Source: JBFMAE01 sp040756085 (GTDB taxonomy: Bacteria; Desulfobacterota; BSN033; UBA1163). Taken from it: a DNA stretch of 30,300 nucleotides. The stretch is taken from positions 1 through 30,300 of the forward strand of contig JBFMAE010000211.1 of assembly GCA_040756085.1 (NCBI GenBank). Reading direction: 5' to 3'. The position numbers and the translations under genes were made by a program. Below are positions 7,446 to 14,073 of this stretch, in pieces. Below the pieces are notes generated by a model. The model was not told the origin of the DNA. It worked only from the letters and a program-made list of their open reading frames with translations, and ran no database searches. How positions within the stretch are numbered: position 1 is the stretch's first letter; every line of letters starts with the position of its first letter.

Positions 7446-8861
7446 ATGGATCTTCGAGATTTTATAAAAAAGTGTGAAGGGGAAGGAGAATTAAAGAGGA
7501 TAAAGACTGAAGTCGACTGGAATCTCGAACTCTCCCACATTGCGAAGCTGAACGAGGAGAAGAAGGGCCCAGCTCTTCTCTTCGAAAAAGTGAAAGACTA
7601 CCAGATTCCTGTACTGACAAGCGCCTTTACCTCACCAAAGCGTCTGGCCATTGGTCTCGGAATGCCACACCATTTTGCAATGTACGACATGGCAAAAAGA
7701 TGGATGGAACTGACAACCAAAAAACTCATCCCGCCTGTGGAGGTCAAAACCGGGCCAATCCTGGAGAAGATCATCCAAGGCCGTGATATCAACCTCCTCA
7801 ACTTCCCTGTACCAAAATTCTACCCAATGGATGGTGGCCGCTATATTGGAACAGCACACTTCGTCATCACCAAAGATCCTGAGAGTGGTTGGGTCAATCT
7901 GGGAACTTATCGAATGCAGGTCTTGGATGAAAAGACAGCAGGGGTCCAGATCATCAAGGGAAAACACGCTGACTTCATGCTGAAGAAATATCAGAAGATA
8001 AAGAAAACAATGCCTGCAGCAATGGTTATTGGGGGGGATCCTCTTCTCTTCCTTGCAGGGAGCACTCTGGTCTCTGCAGGGGTGTGCGAATATGATATTG
8101 TAGGATCCTTAAGAGGAACCCCCTGTGAAGTCATCAAAAGTGACCTGACCGGCCTTCCCCTTCCCAGCACGGCTGAGATCATCTTGGAGGGCGAAATCGA
8201 GACCGATCCTGAAAAATTCAGGGAGGAAGGACCCTTTGGAGAATATACCGGCTACTATTCCGGAAAGACCGGGGAGGAGTGGCCCAAGCCCTGTCTGAAC
8301 GTGAAGCGGGTTCTCCACCGGAACAACCCAGTCTTTTGGTCCACCTCCGTAGGCAAACCAGTGACCGATACCCATATGATTCAATCTCTGAACCGTACAG
8401 CAACCCTCTGGACGGACCTAGAGAATATGAAGGTCCCAGGCATCCAGTCTGTATATATCCCACCTGAAACGGGTGGCAGATTCTGGGGGATCGTATCTGT
8501 CAAACAGATGTACCCTGGCCACTCTATGCATGTGGGCACAGCAGTCATCTCCACCACGACAGGCCACTACGGCATGAAAGGGGTCATTGTAGTGGATGAC
8601 GATATCAGAGCCGATGACATTGATAGGGTCTTATGGGCCTTGGCCATGCGTTATGATCCTTACAGGAGCACAGAGATCATTAAAAGAGGACGTTCTACCC
8701 CGCTTGATCCTGCACTTCCTATCGAAGCCAGAGAAATTGTTTCGCGAATCATCATGGATGCTTGTATTCCATTTGAATGGGAACGAAAACCAGTCGAAAT
8801 TAAACTGGATGAGGAAACAGTGAAGAAGGTCCAAAGCCGGTGGAAGGAGTATGGCATCTGA
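7446..8861 (+). CDS. UbiD-family prenyl-FMN-dependent (de)carboxylase
   Basis: A 471-aa UbiD-family enzyme that makes or removes an aromatic or unsaturated carboxyl group with prenylated FMN. Family signatures are present in order: GRYIGTAHFVITKDPESGWVN and LGTYRMQV with the expected cofactor-binding Arg (about residue 160), MVIGGDPLL, then EGPFGEYTGYY, which carries the two acidic residues of the active-site Arg-Glu-Glu network, and a C-terminal RSTPLDPALP segment. The protein has normal length. The start has an AAGGAGG site and sits behind a strong promoter. It is followed within 28 bp by a Tm-1-like gene, then ubiX. The substrate cannot be assigned; phenylphosphate-type carboxylation is suggested by the synthase-like pairs in the window. 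Confidence 0.92.
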   Translation: MDLRDFIKKCEGEGELKRIKTEVDWNLELSHIAKLNEEKKGPALLFEKVKDYQIPVLTSAFTSPKRLAIGLGMPHHFAMYDMAKRWMELTTKKLIPPVEVKTGPILEKIIQGRDINLLNFPVPKFYPMDGGRYIGTAHFVITKDPESGWVNLGTYRMQVLDEKTAGVQIIKGKHADFMLKKYQKIKKTMPAAMVIGGDPLLFLAGSTLVSAGVCEYDIVGSLRGTPCEVIKSDLTGLPLPSTAEIILEGEIETDPEKFREEGPFGEYTGYYSGKTGEEWPKPCLNVKRVLHRNNPVFWSTSVGKPVTDTHMIQSLNRTATLWTDLENMKVPGIQSVYIPPETGGRFWGIVSVKQMYPGHSMHVGTAVISTTTGHYGMKGVIVVDDDIRADDIDRVLWALAMRYDPYRSTEIIKRGRSTPLDPALPIEAREIVSRIIMDACIPFEWERKPVEIKLDEETVKKVQSRWKEYGI

Positions 8862-8888
8862 TCGGAGATGAAAAGAAGGAGAGAAAAG

Positions 8889-10160
8889 ATGTCAATCGTT
8901 ATTGTAGGGATGTTAGATGAAAGAGAGGAAGCCCTCAAGATCATCAAAGAACAGATAGAGAAACGAGGGCATAAAACAGTCCTGATCGACATCAGCATTG
9001 GCACGGGTGCGATTGTTTCCCCGTTGAAAGCAGATGTGACTTGTGAGGAGATTGCCAAGCTGGGTGGAAGGACCTTCGAGCAGATAAAGGAAATGCTTGC
9101 CAAGGAGAGGGAAAAAGCCACTTCCATGGTAGCAGAAGGGTTGTCTAAGAAAGTGACCGAGCTTTTTCAAGCAGGGGAGCTGAAGGGGATGATTGCCATT
9201 GCAGGCATGACAGGAACTTTCCTCTCTCTGACAGCCATGAGGGCTTTACCTTTCGGGGTTCCCAAACTTCTCATTTCAAGTGTCACGGCCATGCCAGCCT
9301 ATGCCAATCGGCTCGCAGATTATTTTGGAGTCAGGGACATCACGGTCATGCACAGTGTGGTCGACACAGTGGGTCTAAACCCCCTGGTGAGAGCGCTGGC
9401 TGTGAACGGCGCCAATGCGATATGCGGGATGCTTGAAGGATTGGAACCCTCTAAAAAAGAGAAAAAGCCTTCGATCGCCCTCACAGAATTTGGTTTCTGT
9501 GATAAAGGGGCTCACTATGTAAGAGAACTTCTGGAAAAAGATTATAACCTCATTTCCTTTCACGCGACCGGATTGGGGGATCGAGCCGCCGTGGATCTCG
9601 TTAGTCAAGGGCTCTTTGAGGCATTCATTGATCTGGTCCCCGCAGGTTTCAGTGAATATCTTTTCGGTGGCAACCGCGCCGCCGGACCTAATCGATTGGA
9701 TGCAGCTCTCCATACATCCATTCCTTACATTCTTGCTCCCTGTGGTTTTGACATGATCAGTTGCGGACCCATAGAGCGAAAGGACAAGGGAGATCCTCTC
9801 TGGGCCTCAAGGAAACTCAGTGAGAGAAAACTTCTTATCCAGGATGCGATGAGGGTCCAGGCAAGGACGAGCATCGAGGAGATGGAGACCGTGGCCAAAG
9901 CCGTGGCTGAAAAGCTCAATCGGTATCCCAATAAGAATTTAGTCAAGTTTATCATTCCTAAAAAAGGCTTCTCCTCCCTCAGCGTGGAGGGAGGGGCCCT
10001 CTATGATCCCGCTGCAGATAAAGCTTTCGTCGAGGCATTAAGAAAATACTTAAATCCATGGATCGAGATCATAGAGGTGGATGCCAACATTAACACGCCT
10101 GAGTTTGCCCGGGCTATTGTAGAGGCTTTACAGGAGATTTTTGATTCCATCAAAAGCTGA
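8889..10160 (+). CDS. Tm-1-like (UPF0261) protein, copy 2, in the ubiD-ubiX operon
   Basis: A 423-aa UPF0261 protein, paralogous along its length to the copies at 671 and 14736. Shared landmarks are ALPFGVPKLLISSVTAMPAYA, FGVRDITVMHSVVDTVGLNPL, the GGNRAAGPNRLDAA stretch and KKGFSSLSVEGGALYDP. The N-terminal signature differs: the usual LDTKG is replaced by LDERE, so the nucleotide-binding property may have changed. The start was set at the ATG after AAGGAGAGAAAAG, seven codons inside the longest frame. It is sandwiched between ubiD and ubiX (17 bp to the ubiX start), so it is surely co-transcribed with them and probably serves the same pathway. Its biochemical role is unknown. Confidence 0.87.
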   Translation: MSIVIVGMLDEREEALKIIKEQIEKRGHKTVLIDISIGTGAIVSPLKADVTCEEIAKLGGRTFEQIKEMLAKEREKATSMVAEGLSKKVTELFQAGELKGMIAIAGMTGTFLSLTAMRALPFGVPKLLISSVTAMPAYANRLADYFGVRDITVMHSVVDTVGLNPLVRALAVNGANAICGMLEGLEPSKKEKKPSIALTEFGFCDKGAHYVRELLEKDYNLISFHATGLGDRAAVDLVSQGLFEAFIDLVPAGFSEYLFGGNRAAGPNRLDAALHTSIPYILAPCGFDMISCGPIERKDKGDPLWASRKLSERKLLIQDAMRVQARTSIEEMETVAKAVAEKLNRYPNKNLVKFIIPKKGFSSLSVEGGALYDPAADKAFVEALRKYLNPWIEIIEVDANINTPEFARAIVEALQEIFDSIKS

Positions 10161-10177
10161 GATTGGAGGTGAACTCA

Positions 10178-10774
10178 ATGCGACTCATTGTCGGAATTTC
10201 AGGAGCAACGGGCTCAATCTATGGTATTCGGCTTTTAGAAATCCTCAAAAAGAAAAAGATCGAAACCCATCTCATCATCTCCACAACCTCCAAGGAGATC
10301 ATCTCGAAAGAGACTCCTCATTCTGTTGAGGCCGTGAAGGCCTTAGCCTCCTATGTCTATGAAAACGAAGATCTGTGGGCTCCTATCTCCAGCGGTTCCT
10401 TTCTCTCGGAGGGAATGGTGATCATTCCCTGTTCCATCAAAAGCCTTTCCGGGATTGCCAACTCTTTCAATGAAAACCTTTTGATCCGGGCAGCAGACGT
10501 CACACTCAAGGAACGGAGAAAACTCGTTCTGGTCGTCCGTGAAACTCCTCTCCATCTCGGCCATATCGAATTGATGCTACAAGCAAGTCGAATGGGGGCC
10601 ATCTTGCTACCACCCGTGCCTGCCTTCTACTTTCATCCGAAGACCATTGACGATCTCATCAATCACACTGTCGGAAAGGTTCTTGATCTTTTCGGGTTTG
10701 ACCACCATCTCTTCAATCGTTGGGGAAGCAACAGCGTGAAGAGGACATTAAGAAAGAAAGGATTCAAGGATTAA
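10178..10774 (+). CDS. ubiX: Flavin prenyltransferase, UbiX/Pad1 family
   Basis: A 198-aa UbiX-type enzyme, which joins a dimethylallyl group to FMN to form the prenyl-FMN cofactor of UbiD enzymes. It shows the flavin-binding start IVGISGATGSIYGIRLLE, APISSGSF, the PCSIKSLSGIANSF stretch, ERRKLVLVVRETPL and the C-terminal TVGKVLDLFGFDHH. Length is standard. The ATG is preceded by GGAGGTGA; a TTG 15 bp upstream is in frame but inside the ribosome site region. Its place in the ubiD operon indicates dedicated cofactor supply to the adjacent UbiD. Its 3' end overlaps the probable start of the riboflavin-kinase-like gene. Confidence 0.95.
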   Translation: MRLIVGISGATGSIYGIRLLEILKKKKIETHLIISTTSKEIISKETPHSVEAVKALASYVYENEDLWAPISSGSFLSEGMVIIPCSIKSLSGIANSFNENLLIRAADVTLKERRKLVLVVRETPLHLGHIELMLQASRMGAILLPPVPAFYFHPKTIDDLINHTVGKVLDLFGFDHHLFNRWGSNSVKRTLRKKGFKD

Positions 10775-11168
10775 CCTCCCGACTCATAAAATCCGGGGAA
10801 GAATCGTTGAAGGGCTCAGGGAGGCTGTTAACTTTACTCAGATACCCTGGGTGAAAAGGCAATTTATCGAAAAACTCTCTATAGATCCCTACCCTGGAAC
10901 ACTCAATTTAGAAATTGATGACCCCCAATCTCTTAGAATTCTTAGAGAACTCAAAGCCAAAAAAGGAATCGAAATCACACCCGAAGACCCTTCTTTCTGC
11001 AGTGCTCAATGCTATCCTGTCCTCATCAATGGTTTATTAAAAGGAGCCATCGTCCTTCCATTGGTCGATGGCTATCCTGAAAGTAAAATGGAGCTGATCG
11101 CCTCCGAGAATATTAAAAAGACGCTCTCGCTAAAAATGGGGGATTATCTAGAAGTAGAAATTTCATAG
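10770..11168 (+). CDS. DUF120 / CTP-dependent riboflavin kinase-like protein, probable ATT start
   Basis: This 132-aa protein matches archaeal RibK-type riboflavin kinase (for example the Methanocaldococcus enzyme, about 136 aa). The conserved core is present: IRGRIVEGL at the start, PYPGTLNLEI with the Mg/phosphate-binding Thr and Asn (about residues 44 and 46), then YPVLINGLLKGAIVLP and a final MELIASENI...KMGDYLEVEI. The nearest ordinary start, GTG 10851, would cut away 27 conserved residues. No ATG, GTG, TTG or CTG lies between it and the upstream in-frame stop. ATT at 10770, overlapping the ubiX stop and 7 nt after AAGGA, gives the family length. The glycine-rich nucleotide loop (GLGEG in archaea) is altered to GLREA, so kinase activity is uncertain. 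An FMN-supply role for UbiX is inferred. Confidence 0.75.
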   Translation: MNLPTHKIRGRIVEGLREAVNFTQIPWVKRQFIEKLSIDPYPGTLNLEIDDPQSLRILRELKAKKGIEITPEDPSFCSAQCYPVLINGLLKGAIVLPLVDGYPESKMELIASENIKKTLSLKMGDYLEVEIS

Positions 11169-11236
11169 AATAGAAAAGTTGGCATCCCGTCCAATCTATA
11201 CCCTCAAGCTAAACGACTTCTTCCTGGAATCGACGA

Positions 11237-11265
11237 TTGACATGTTTTTCTAAAGAGTGTATGTT
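11237..11265 (+). promoter_or_regulatory. Candidate promoter of the corrinoid/selenoprotein operon
   Basis: TTGACA (11237-11242) is followed after 17 bp by TATGTT (11260-11265). The -35 is perfect and the -10 has four of six consensus bases. It lies about 80 bp ahead of the MtrA-like ATG, in the only sizeable gap between the ubiD operon and that gene. A 14-nt perfect palindrome of GAAAAGC and its complement (11287-11300) follows it and could be an operator. Confidence 0.45.
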
Positions 11266-11344
11266 TCAATTGATAATTGATGAAAGGAAAAGCGCTTTTC
11301 TTTTCAATCTCAAATTTACATAAAATATTTTAGACTACCTTAAG

Positions 11345-12580
11345 ATGCAAAAAGTAAGTCCTGTTCCCAATTACCCCACAGAAGCAGGATGCTTTTTGCG
11401 GGGTAACGATTATTCTCCCGTGGCAGTAGTGGTTCTCCTAAACGCTCCCTACGGCACACTACCCCCTGAAGTGCAGAGCATTCCTTCGGAAATCGAAAAA
11501 TTGGTTAGAACTGCTATAGAGACAGGAGCAACTTTATCCGGGACCTTACAGACCGAAAACATCGGCATCGAGAAGATTATTTGCAATGTCGTCGGCAATC
11601 CTAACATCCGTTATCTTGTTCTATGTGGTAAGGAGGTGGAAGGACATAATTCGGGTTCGGCGCTCAAGCCCTTGATAAAAGAAGGAATCGATGACAAGAG
11701 GACCATCATCGGTTCCCAAGCGAAGACACCCTACCTTTTCAATACCCCTCTGGAAGCCATTAAAAGATTTAGGGAACAGACGACCTTGGTGGATCTGACA
11801 GGTGAGATGAATCCAAACATAGTAGCGAAGGCGGTTTGGTCCTGCTATCAGGAGAACCCAACCCCTTTCCAGGACTTTTCTCTTTGCGATCCAGGGGCTT
11901 TTGCAGAAACCGGGCTTTCTTGCCGCCTAACCTGGAGAGTCAAGAATCCGGAGGAAATTGAGAGTTGGGAAATTGATGGAGAATTTTTGAAGAAAATTGA
12001 AGAACCCTTAGAAAAGAAAGTTGGTGAACCGATGAAAGGAAATGAGAAAATTCTATCTTTGACGAAGCGCCTCCTGAAGGTTACAGAAGAGTTGGCAACG
12101 ATTGCCAGGCTCTGCATCGAGGAACTGGAGAGACCTCAAGAAGTCTTAAAAGAGAAAAGGTTGGAAGAGGAAAAACCAAAACCAACCATATCCGATAAAG
12201 AGGAGCCTGTGACAGAAGAGGAATTATATTTTGTCAATCAATTGAGAGGTTATCGAGGTGTTTTGGTAGCGTTTAAGGCCCTTGACCGAGATATCTGTCA
12301 CGATGGGTGTAGCTTACCGGCTGCCGTGATCTCGGCCGCCAAAAGACTGAAAAATCTTAAAGCATCCTTGGGTAAATCATCTCTCCCCGAGAAGAGAAAG
12401 GAAAAACTCCGAAGGGAAATGGATGAATTTGATGGAGTCCTTAACGGCCTTCCCCAGGATACGAGTCAACCCTGCCAGAAAACCGTAGGGAATTGCACTA
12501 TTGGTTCTGGATGCTTTGCCAATGCTTCACTGGACCTGCTGAAACTTGTCACTGAGCCAGCGTTACCAACAATTGTGTGA
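11345..12580 (+). CDS. MtrA-like corrinoid-binding protein with C-terminal Cys-rich domain
   Basis: A 411-aa two-part protein. Residues 1 to about 185 resemble the soluble domain of MtrA, the corrinoid subunit of methanogen methyl-H4MPT:CoM methyltransferase: LQTENIGIEKIICNVVGNPNIRYLVLCGKEVEGHNSGSAL includes the His (about residue 101) that ligates cobalt in MtrA, followed by RTIIGSQAKTPYLFN and LVDLTGEM. A charged helical linker (about 215-285) leads to a 115-residue domain with the Cys pattern DICHDGC...PCQKTVGNCTIGSGCF. The same domain recurs in the next gene. No membrane helix is present, unlike archaeal MtrA. The ATG has little Shine-Dalgarno. A methyl-carrying role is inferred; the methyl donor and acceptor are unknown. 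Confidence 0.75.
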   Translation: MQKVSPVPNYPTEAGCFLRGNDYSPVAVVVLLNAPYGTLPPEVQSIPSEIEKLVRTAIETGATLSGTLQTENIGIEKIICNVVGNPNIRYLVLCGKEVEGHNSGSALKPLIKEGIDDKRTIIGSQAKTPYLFNTPLEAIKRFREQTTLVDLTGEMNPNIVAKAVWSCYQENPTPFQDFSLCDPGAFAETGLSCRLTWRVKNPEEIESWEIDGEFLKKIEEPLEKKVGEPMKGNEKILSLTKRLLKVTEELATIARLCIEELERPQEVLKEKRLEEEKPKPTISDKEEPVTEEELYFVNQLRGYRGVLVAFKALDRDICHDGCSLPAAVISAAKRLKNLKASLGKSSLPEKRKEKLRREMDEFDGVLNGLPQDTSQPCQKTVGNCTIGSGCFANASLDLLKLVTEPALPTIV

Positions 12581-12593
12581 GAAGGGGTAGAAA

Positions 12594-13145
12594 ATGGACA
12601 CATATTTTAAAAATCAATTAAGAGGCTATGATGTGGTCCTGGCCACTCTTGGCGCCTTTTCCGAGGATATCTGCCGGAATTGTATAGGCCTTTCAGGGGC
12701 TCAAACGAAAGTTATCAAAGGACTGAAGAAACTAAGGATAGACTTAGAGAAGGCCCCGATCCCAGAGGTGGAAAAAGAGAAGACCCTCATTCATGTTGAA
12801 TCCTCTCTTAAGGCGGCTAAGGGTTTGAAATTGGCCGAAGAAATCAGCTGTCAAAAGACAGCGGGTCGATGCAAGATTGGGCCGGGTTGTTTCCCGTTGG
12901 GAGCCTTAGAGCTGATGAATCAGATCACCGAGCCCACTATTTTACCTGAAAAGGAGGTGAGTAAAATGGCAAAATTAATTTGCGAGGTCTGTAGCGCTGA
13001 AGAAGCGGTTCCTGTTGTACATTGAGGACCAGGAATCTCCGGTCCGGAGATAGATAAACTCTATTGCCCGTGCCTGCCAGAAGGTCACACAGAAAATATA
13101 GCTATGCCAAAACACTGTGGTAAACCAATGAAGTATGTCAAATGA
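12594..13145 (+). CDS. Cys-rich domain protein fused to small CxxC protein, probable selenoprotein (UGA at 13023)
   Basis: Residues 1-120 repeat the Cys-rich domain of the preceding protein (FKNQLRGYDVVLA, SEDICRNC, SCQKTAGRCKIGPGCF). The frame then runs into a small domain beginning MAKLICEVC. Read conventionally it ends at the TGA at 13023-13025 (143 aa). Translating that codon as selenocysteine extends it to 183 aa, adding a tail with YCPC and HCGKPMKYVK. The residues around the UGA, VPVVH-U-GP, parallel MPKH-C-GKPM in the tail, so the UGA sits where the repeat has Cys. A hairpin of 7 bp with loop GUC follows; its loop begins 16 nt after the UGA. The gene lies 13 bp after the MtrA-like gene. 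The function is unknown; metal or thiol chemistry is likely. Sec machinery is not in the window. Confidence 0.7.
12951..12968 (+). promoter_or_regulatory. Internal ribosome binding site and in-frame start for the small selenoprotein domain
   Basis: AAGGAGGTGA at 12951-12960 stands 8 nt before ATG 12966 (MAKLICEVC), in frame inside the larger gene. This is a better site than the one before ATG 12594. The small domain (59 aa with Sec at position 20) may therefore be made both alone and as the C-terminal part of the longer protein. Alternatively it is the scar of two genes fused by loss of a stop codon. Confidence 0.6.
13035..13051 (+). promoter_or_regulatory. Probable bacterial SECIS hairpin 1
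   Basis: A perfect 7-bp stem, ATCTCCG with CGGAGAT, encloses loop GTC. The G of the loop is the 17th nucleotide after the UGA at 13023-13025. Bacterial SECIS elements are hairpins within the coding frame just after UGA, with a G at the start of the apical loop. A competing hairpin (GGACC with GGTCC at 13026-13045) exists but places the loop too close. Confidence 0.6.
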
Positions 13146-13160
13146 CAAAGGAGGAAGGAC

Positions 13161-13385
13161 GTGGAGGGAAAAGAGATAACCATTTATACCACCCCAACAT
13201 GCCCTTTTTGTAAAGCGGCTAAAGAGGATTTGGATCGAAAAGGGATAAAATATAAAGAAATTGACGTCTCTAAAGATGCCGAAGGATTAGAAAAAATGCC
13301 CAGAATTTCGGGAAAGAGATTGGTCCCAGTAATGGTTGATGGAGAAAATGTGACAGTTGGATTCGGTGGTACTTGAGGAGTTTGA
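13161..13385 (+). CDS. Uxx-star family glutaredoxin-like selenoprotein (UGA at 13374)
   Basis: A short thioredoxin-fold protein with the redox motif TCPFC (about residues 13-17), VPVMVDGENVTVGFGGT near the end, and then TGA-GGA-GTT-TGA. Reading the first TGA as selenocysteine gives the ending GGT-U-G-V-stop, the defining C-terminus of the Uxx-star glutaredoxin-like (seleno)protein family. The full product is 74 aa; a conventional reading ends at 13376, losing the key residue. A hairpin follows with its loop starting 16 nt after the UGA. The start is GTG behind AAGGAGGAAGG, 15 bp after the preceding probable selenoprotein, so the two are coupled. It probably acts as a small cytosolic redox partner, perhaps for the Cys-rich proteins of the operon. 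Confidence 0.83.
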
Positions 13386-13386
13386 C

Positions 13387-13407
13387 GATCCAGCGGGGAG
13401 TTGGATT
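13387..13407 (+). promoter_or_regulatory. Probable bacterial SECIS hairpin 2
   Basis: Stem ATCCA (13388-13392) with TGGAT (13402-13406), extended by a G-U pair, encloses a 9-nt G-rich loop beginning with G. The loop starts 16 nt after the UGA at 13374-13376, the same spacing as in hairpin 1. Because the protein ends three codons after the UGA, most of the element lies beyond the stop codon. Confidence 0.5.
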
Positions 13408-13465
13408 TTTTCTTAAAAAATTTTGAGGCCAATTTGACCTATTTATCACTCTTATTGCTATTTAC

Positions 13466-13590
13466 GGGGAACCCTACCTCAAAGGTAGGGGGAACTTGCG
13501 GCGACGCAACCGCACTGCCCTACATAACAAATAAACCGAACTTCACAGTCGGCGACTTTGGTGGTAGAAAGCGCAGAGCACCAGAAAAGA
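13466..13590 (+). ncRNA. Candidate structured leader RNA upstream of the 41-aa Cys-rich gene
   Basis: Four consecutive hairpins can be drawn: CCCTACCT/AGGTAGGG with a CAA loop (13472-13490), TTGCG/CGCAA closed by a GCGA tetraloop of the GNRA type (13496-13509), CCGA/TCGG (13536-13552) and TGGTG/CACCA (13559-13583). The stretch is more G+C-rich than its surroundings, has no convincing coding sequence and precedes a tiny Cys-rich gene by about 40 nt. It does not match any riboswitch consensus that I can recall. Confidence 0.35.
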
Positions 13591-13629
13591 TATGAAAGAA
13601 AAGGATTGAAGAAAGTGAGGTGAATTGTT

Positions 13630-13755
13630 ATGGGAATGAAGGTCTGTCCTGAAAACAATAAGAAGCTTAACTTCCCGGATGATTGTGCTAAGTGTAATTA
13701 CCTGAAGCCCAGAGGTAAAATTAAGTGTTGTACATCGCCTAAGAAAAAGAAGTAA
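13630..13755 (+). CDS. Small Cys-rich protein, 41 aa
   Basis: An ORF of 41 codons that starts at ATG with GAGGTGA seven bases upstream. It encodes a basic protein with five cysteines: VCPEN, then DDCAKCNYLKP, then IKCCTSPKKKK. The CAKC...KCC arrangement suggests a metal-binding knuckle. I do not recognise a family. It is the last gene before a terminator and so closes the operon of Cys-rich and selenium-containing proteins, or is expressed from its own leader RNA. Confidence 0.6.
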   Translation: MGMKVCPENNKKLNFPDDCAKCNYLKPRGKIKCCTSPKKKK

Positions 13756-14073
13756 TGATGCCTCAAAAAATTATTACTTAATTTTATTTTACTATCTCTC
13801 GCCTTCTGCATAAAAAGGCGACATTTTTATTTTCTCTTCTTTAACGAGTCCCTCCAAGGGCTATACTTGTAGTTTATTCACTTGCGTCAACTTGATACTT
13901 TTTTGTATAATGGACGACATGAAATTTCCGTGAAATAACCAAGGTCAATGTTCTCCTTGTTAGATTATACTCACTTTCTCATGGTAATCGTCATTTTTTG
14001 AACCAATTGATTCTGAAGACTGGTAGGTGTAACAGCGAATCGAAAGGTAGCCCCCACATTTAATTTCTACTTT
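13756..14073. other. Gene-free interval after the selenoprotein operon
   Basis: Apart from the terminator at its left, this 318-bp AT-rich interval between converging genes shows no open frame, repeat or clear promoter that I can support. Confidence 0.5.
13799..13834 (+). terminator. Rho-independent terminator of the corrinoid/selenoprotein operon
   Basis: A 7-bp stem TCGCCTT (13799-13805) with AAGGCGA (13815-13821) is followed by a T-rich run. It stands 44 bp after the stop of the 41-aa gene and marks the end of the operon. Confidence 0.7.

Noticed and set aside
11345..12580. Evidence that the organism is a methanogen or archaeon (MtrA-like and RibK-like genes)
   Set aside because: All regulators, promoters, ribosome sites and the remaining genes are bacterial; no other methanogenesis genes are present and the MtrA-like protein lacks the membrane helix.
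13466..13590. c-di-GMP (GEMM) or cobalamin riboswitch
   Set aside because: GACGCAA and a GCACTG-like stretch recall these, but the flanking conserved elements and pairing order are absent.
13401..13595. 64-aa open frame between the Uxx-star gene and the 41-aa gene
   Set aside because: No ribosome site or plausible protein; it overlaps the SECIS-like hairpin and the structured RNA region.
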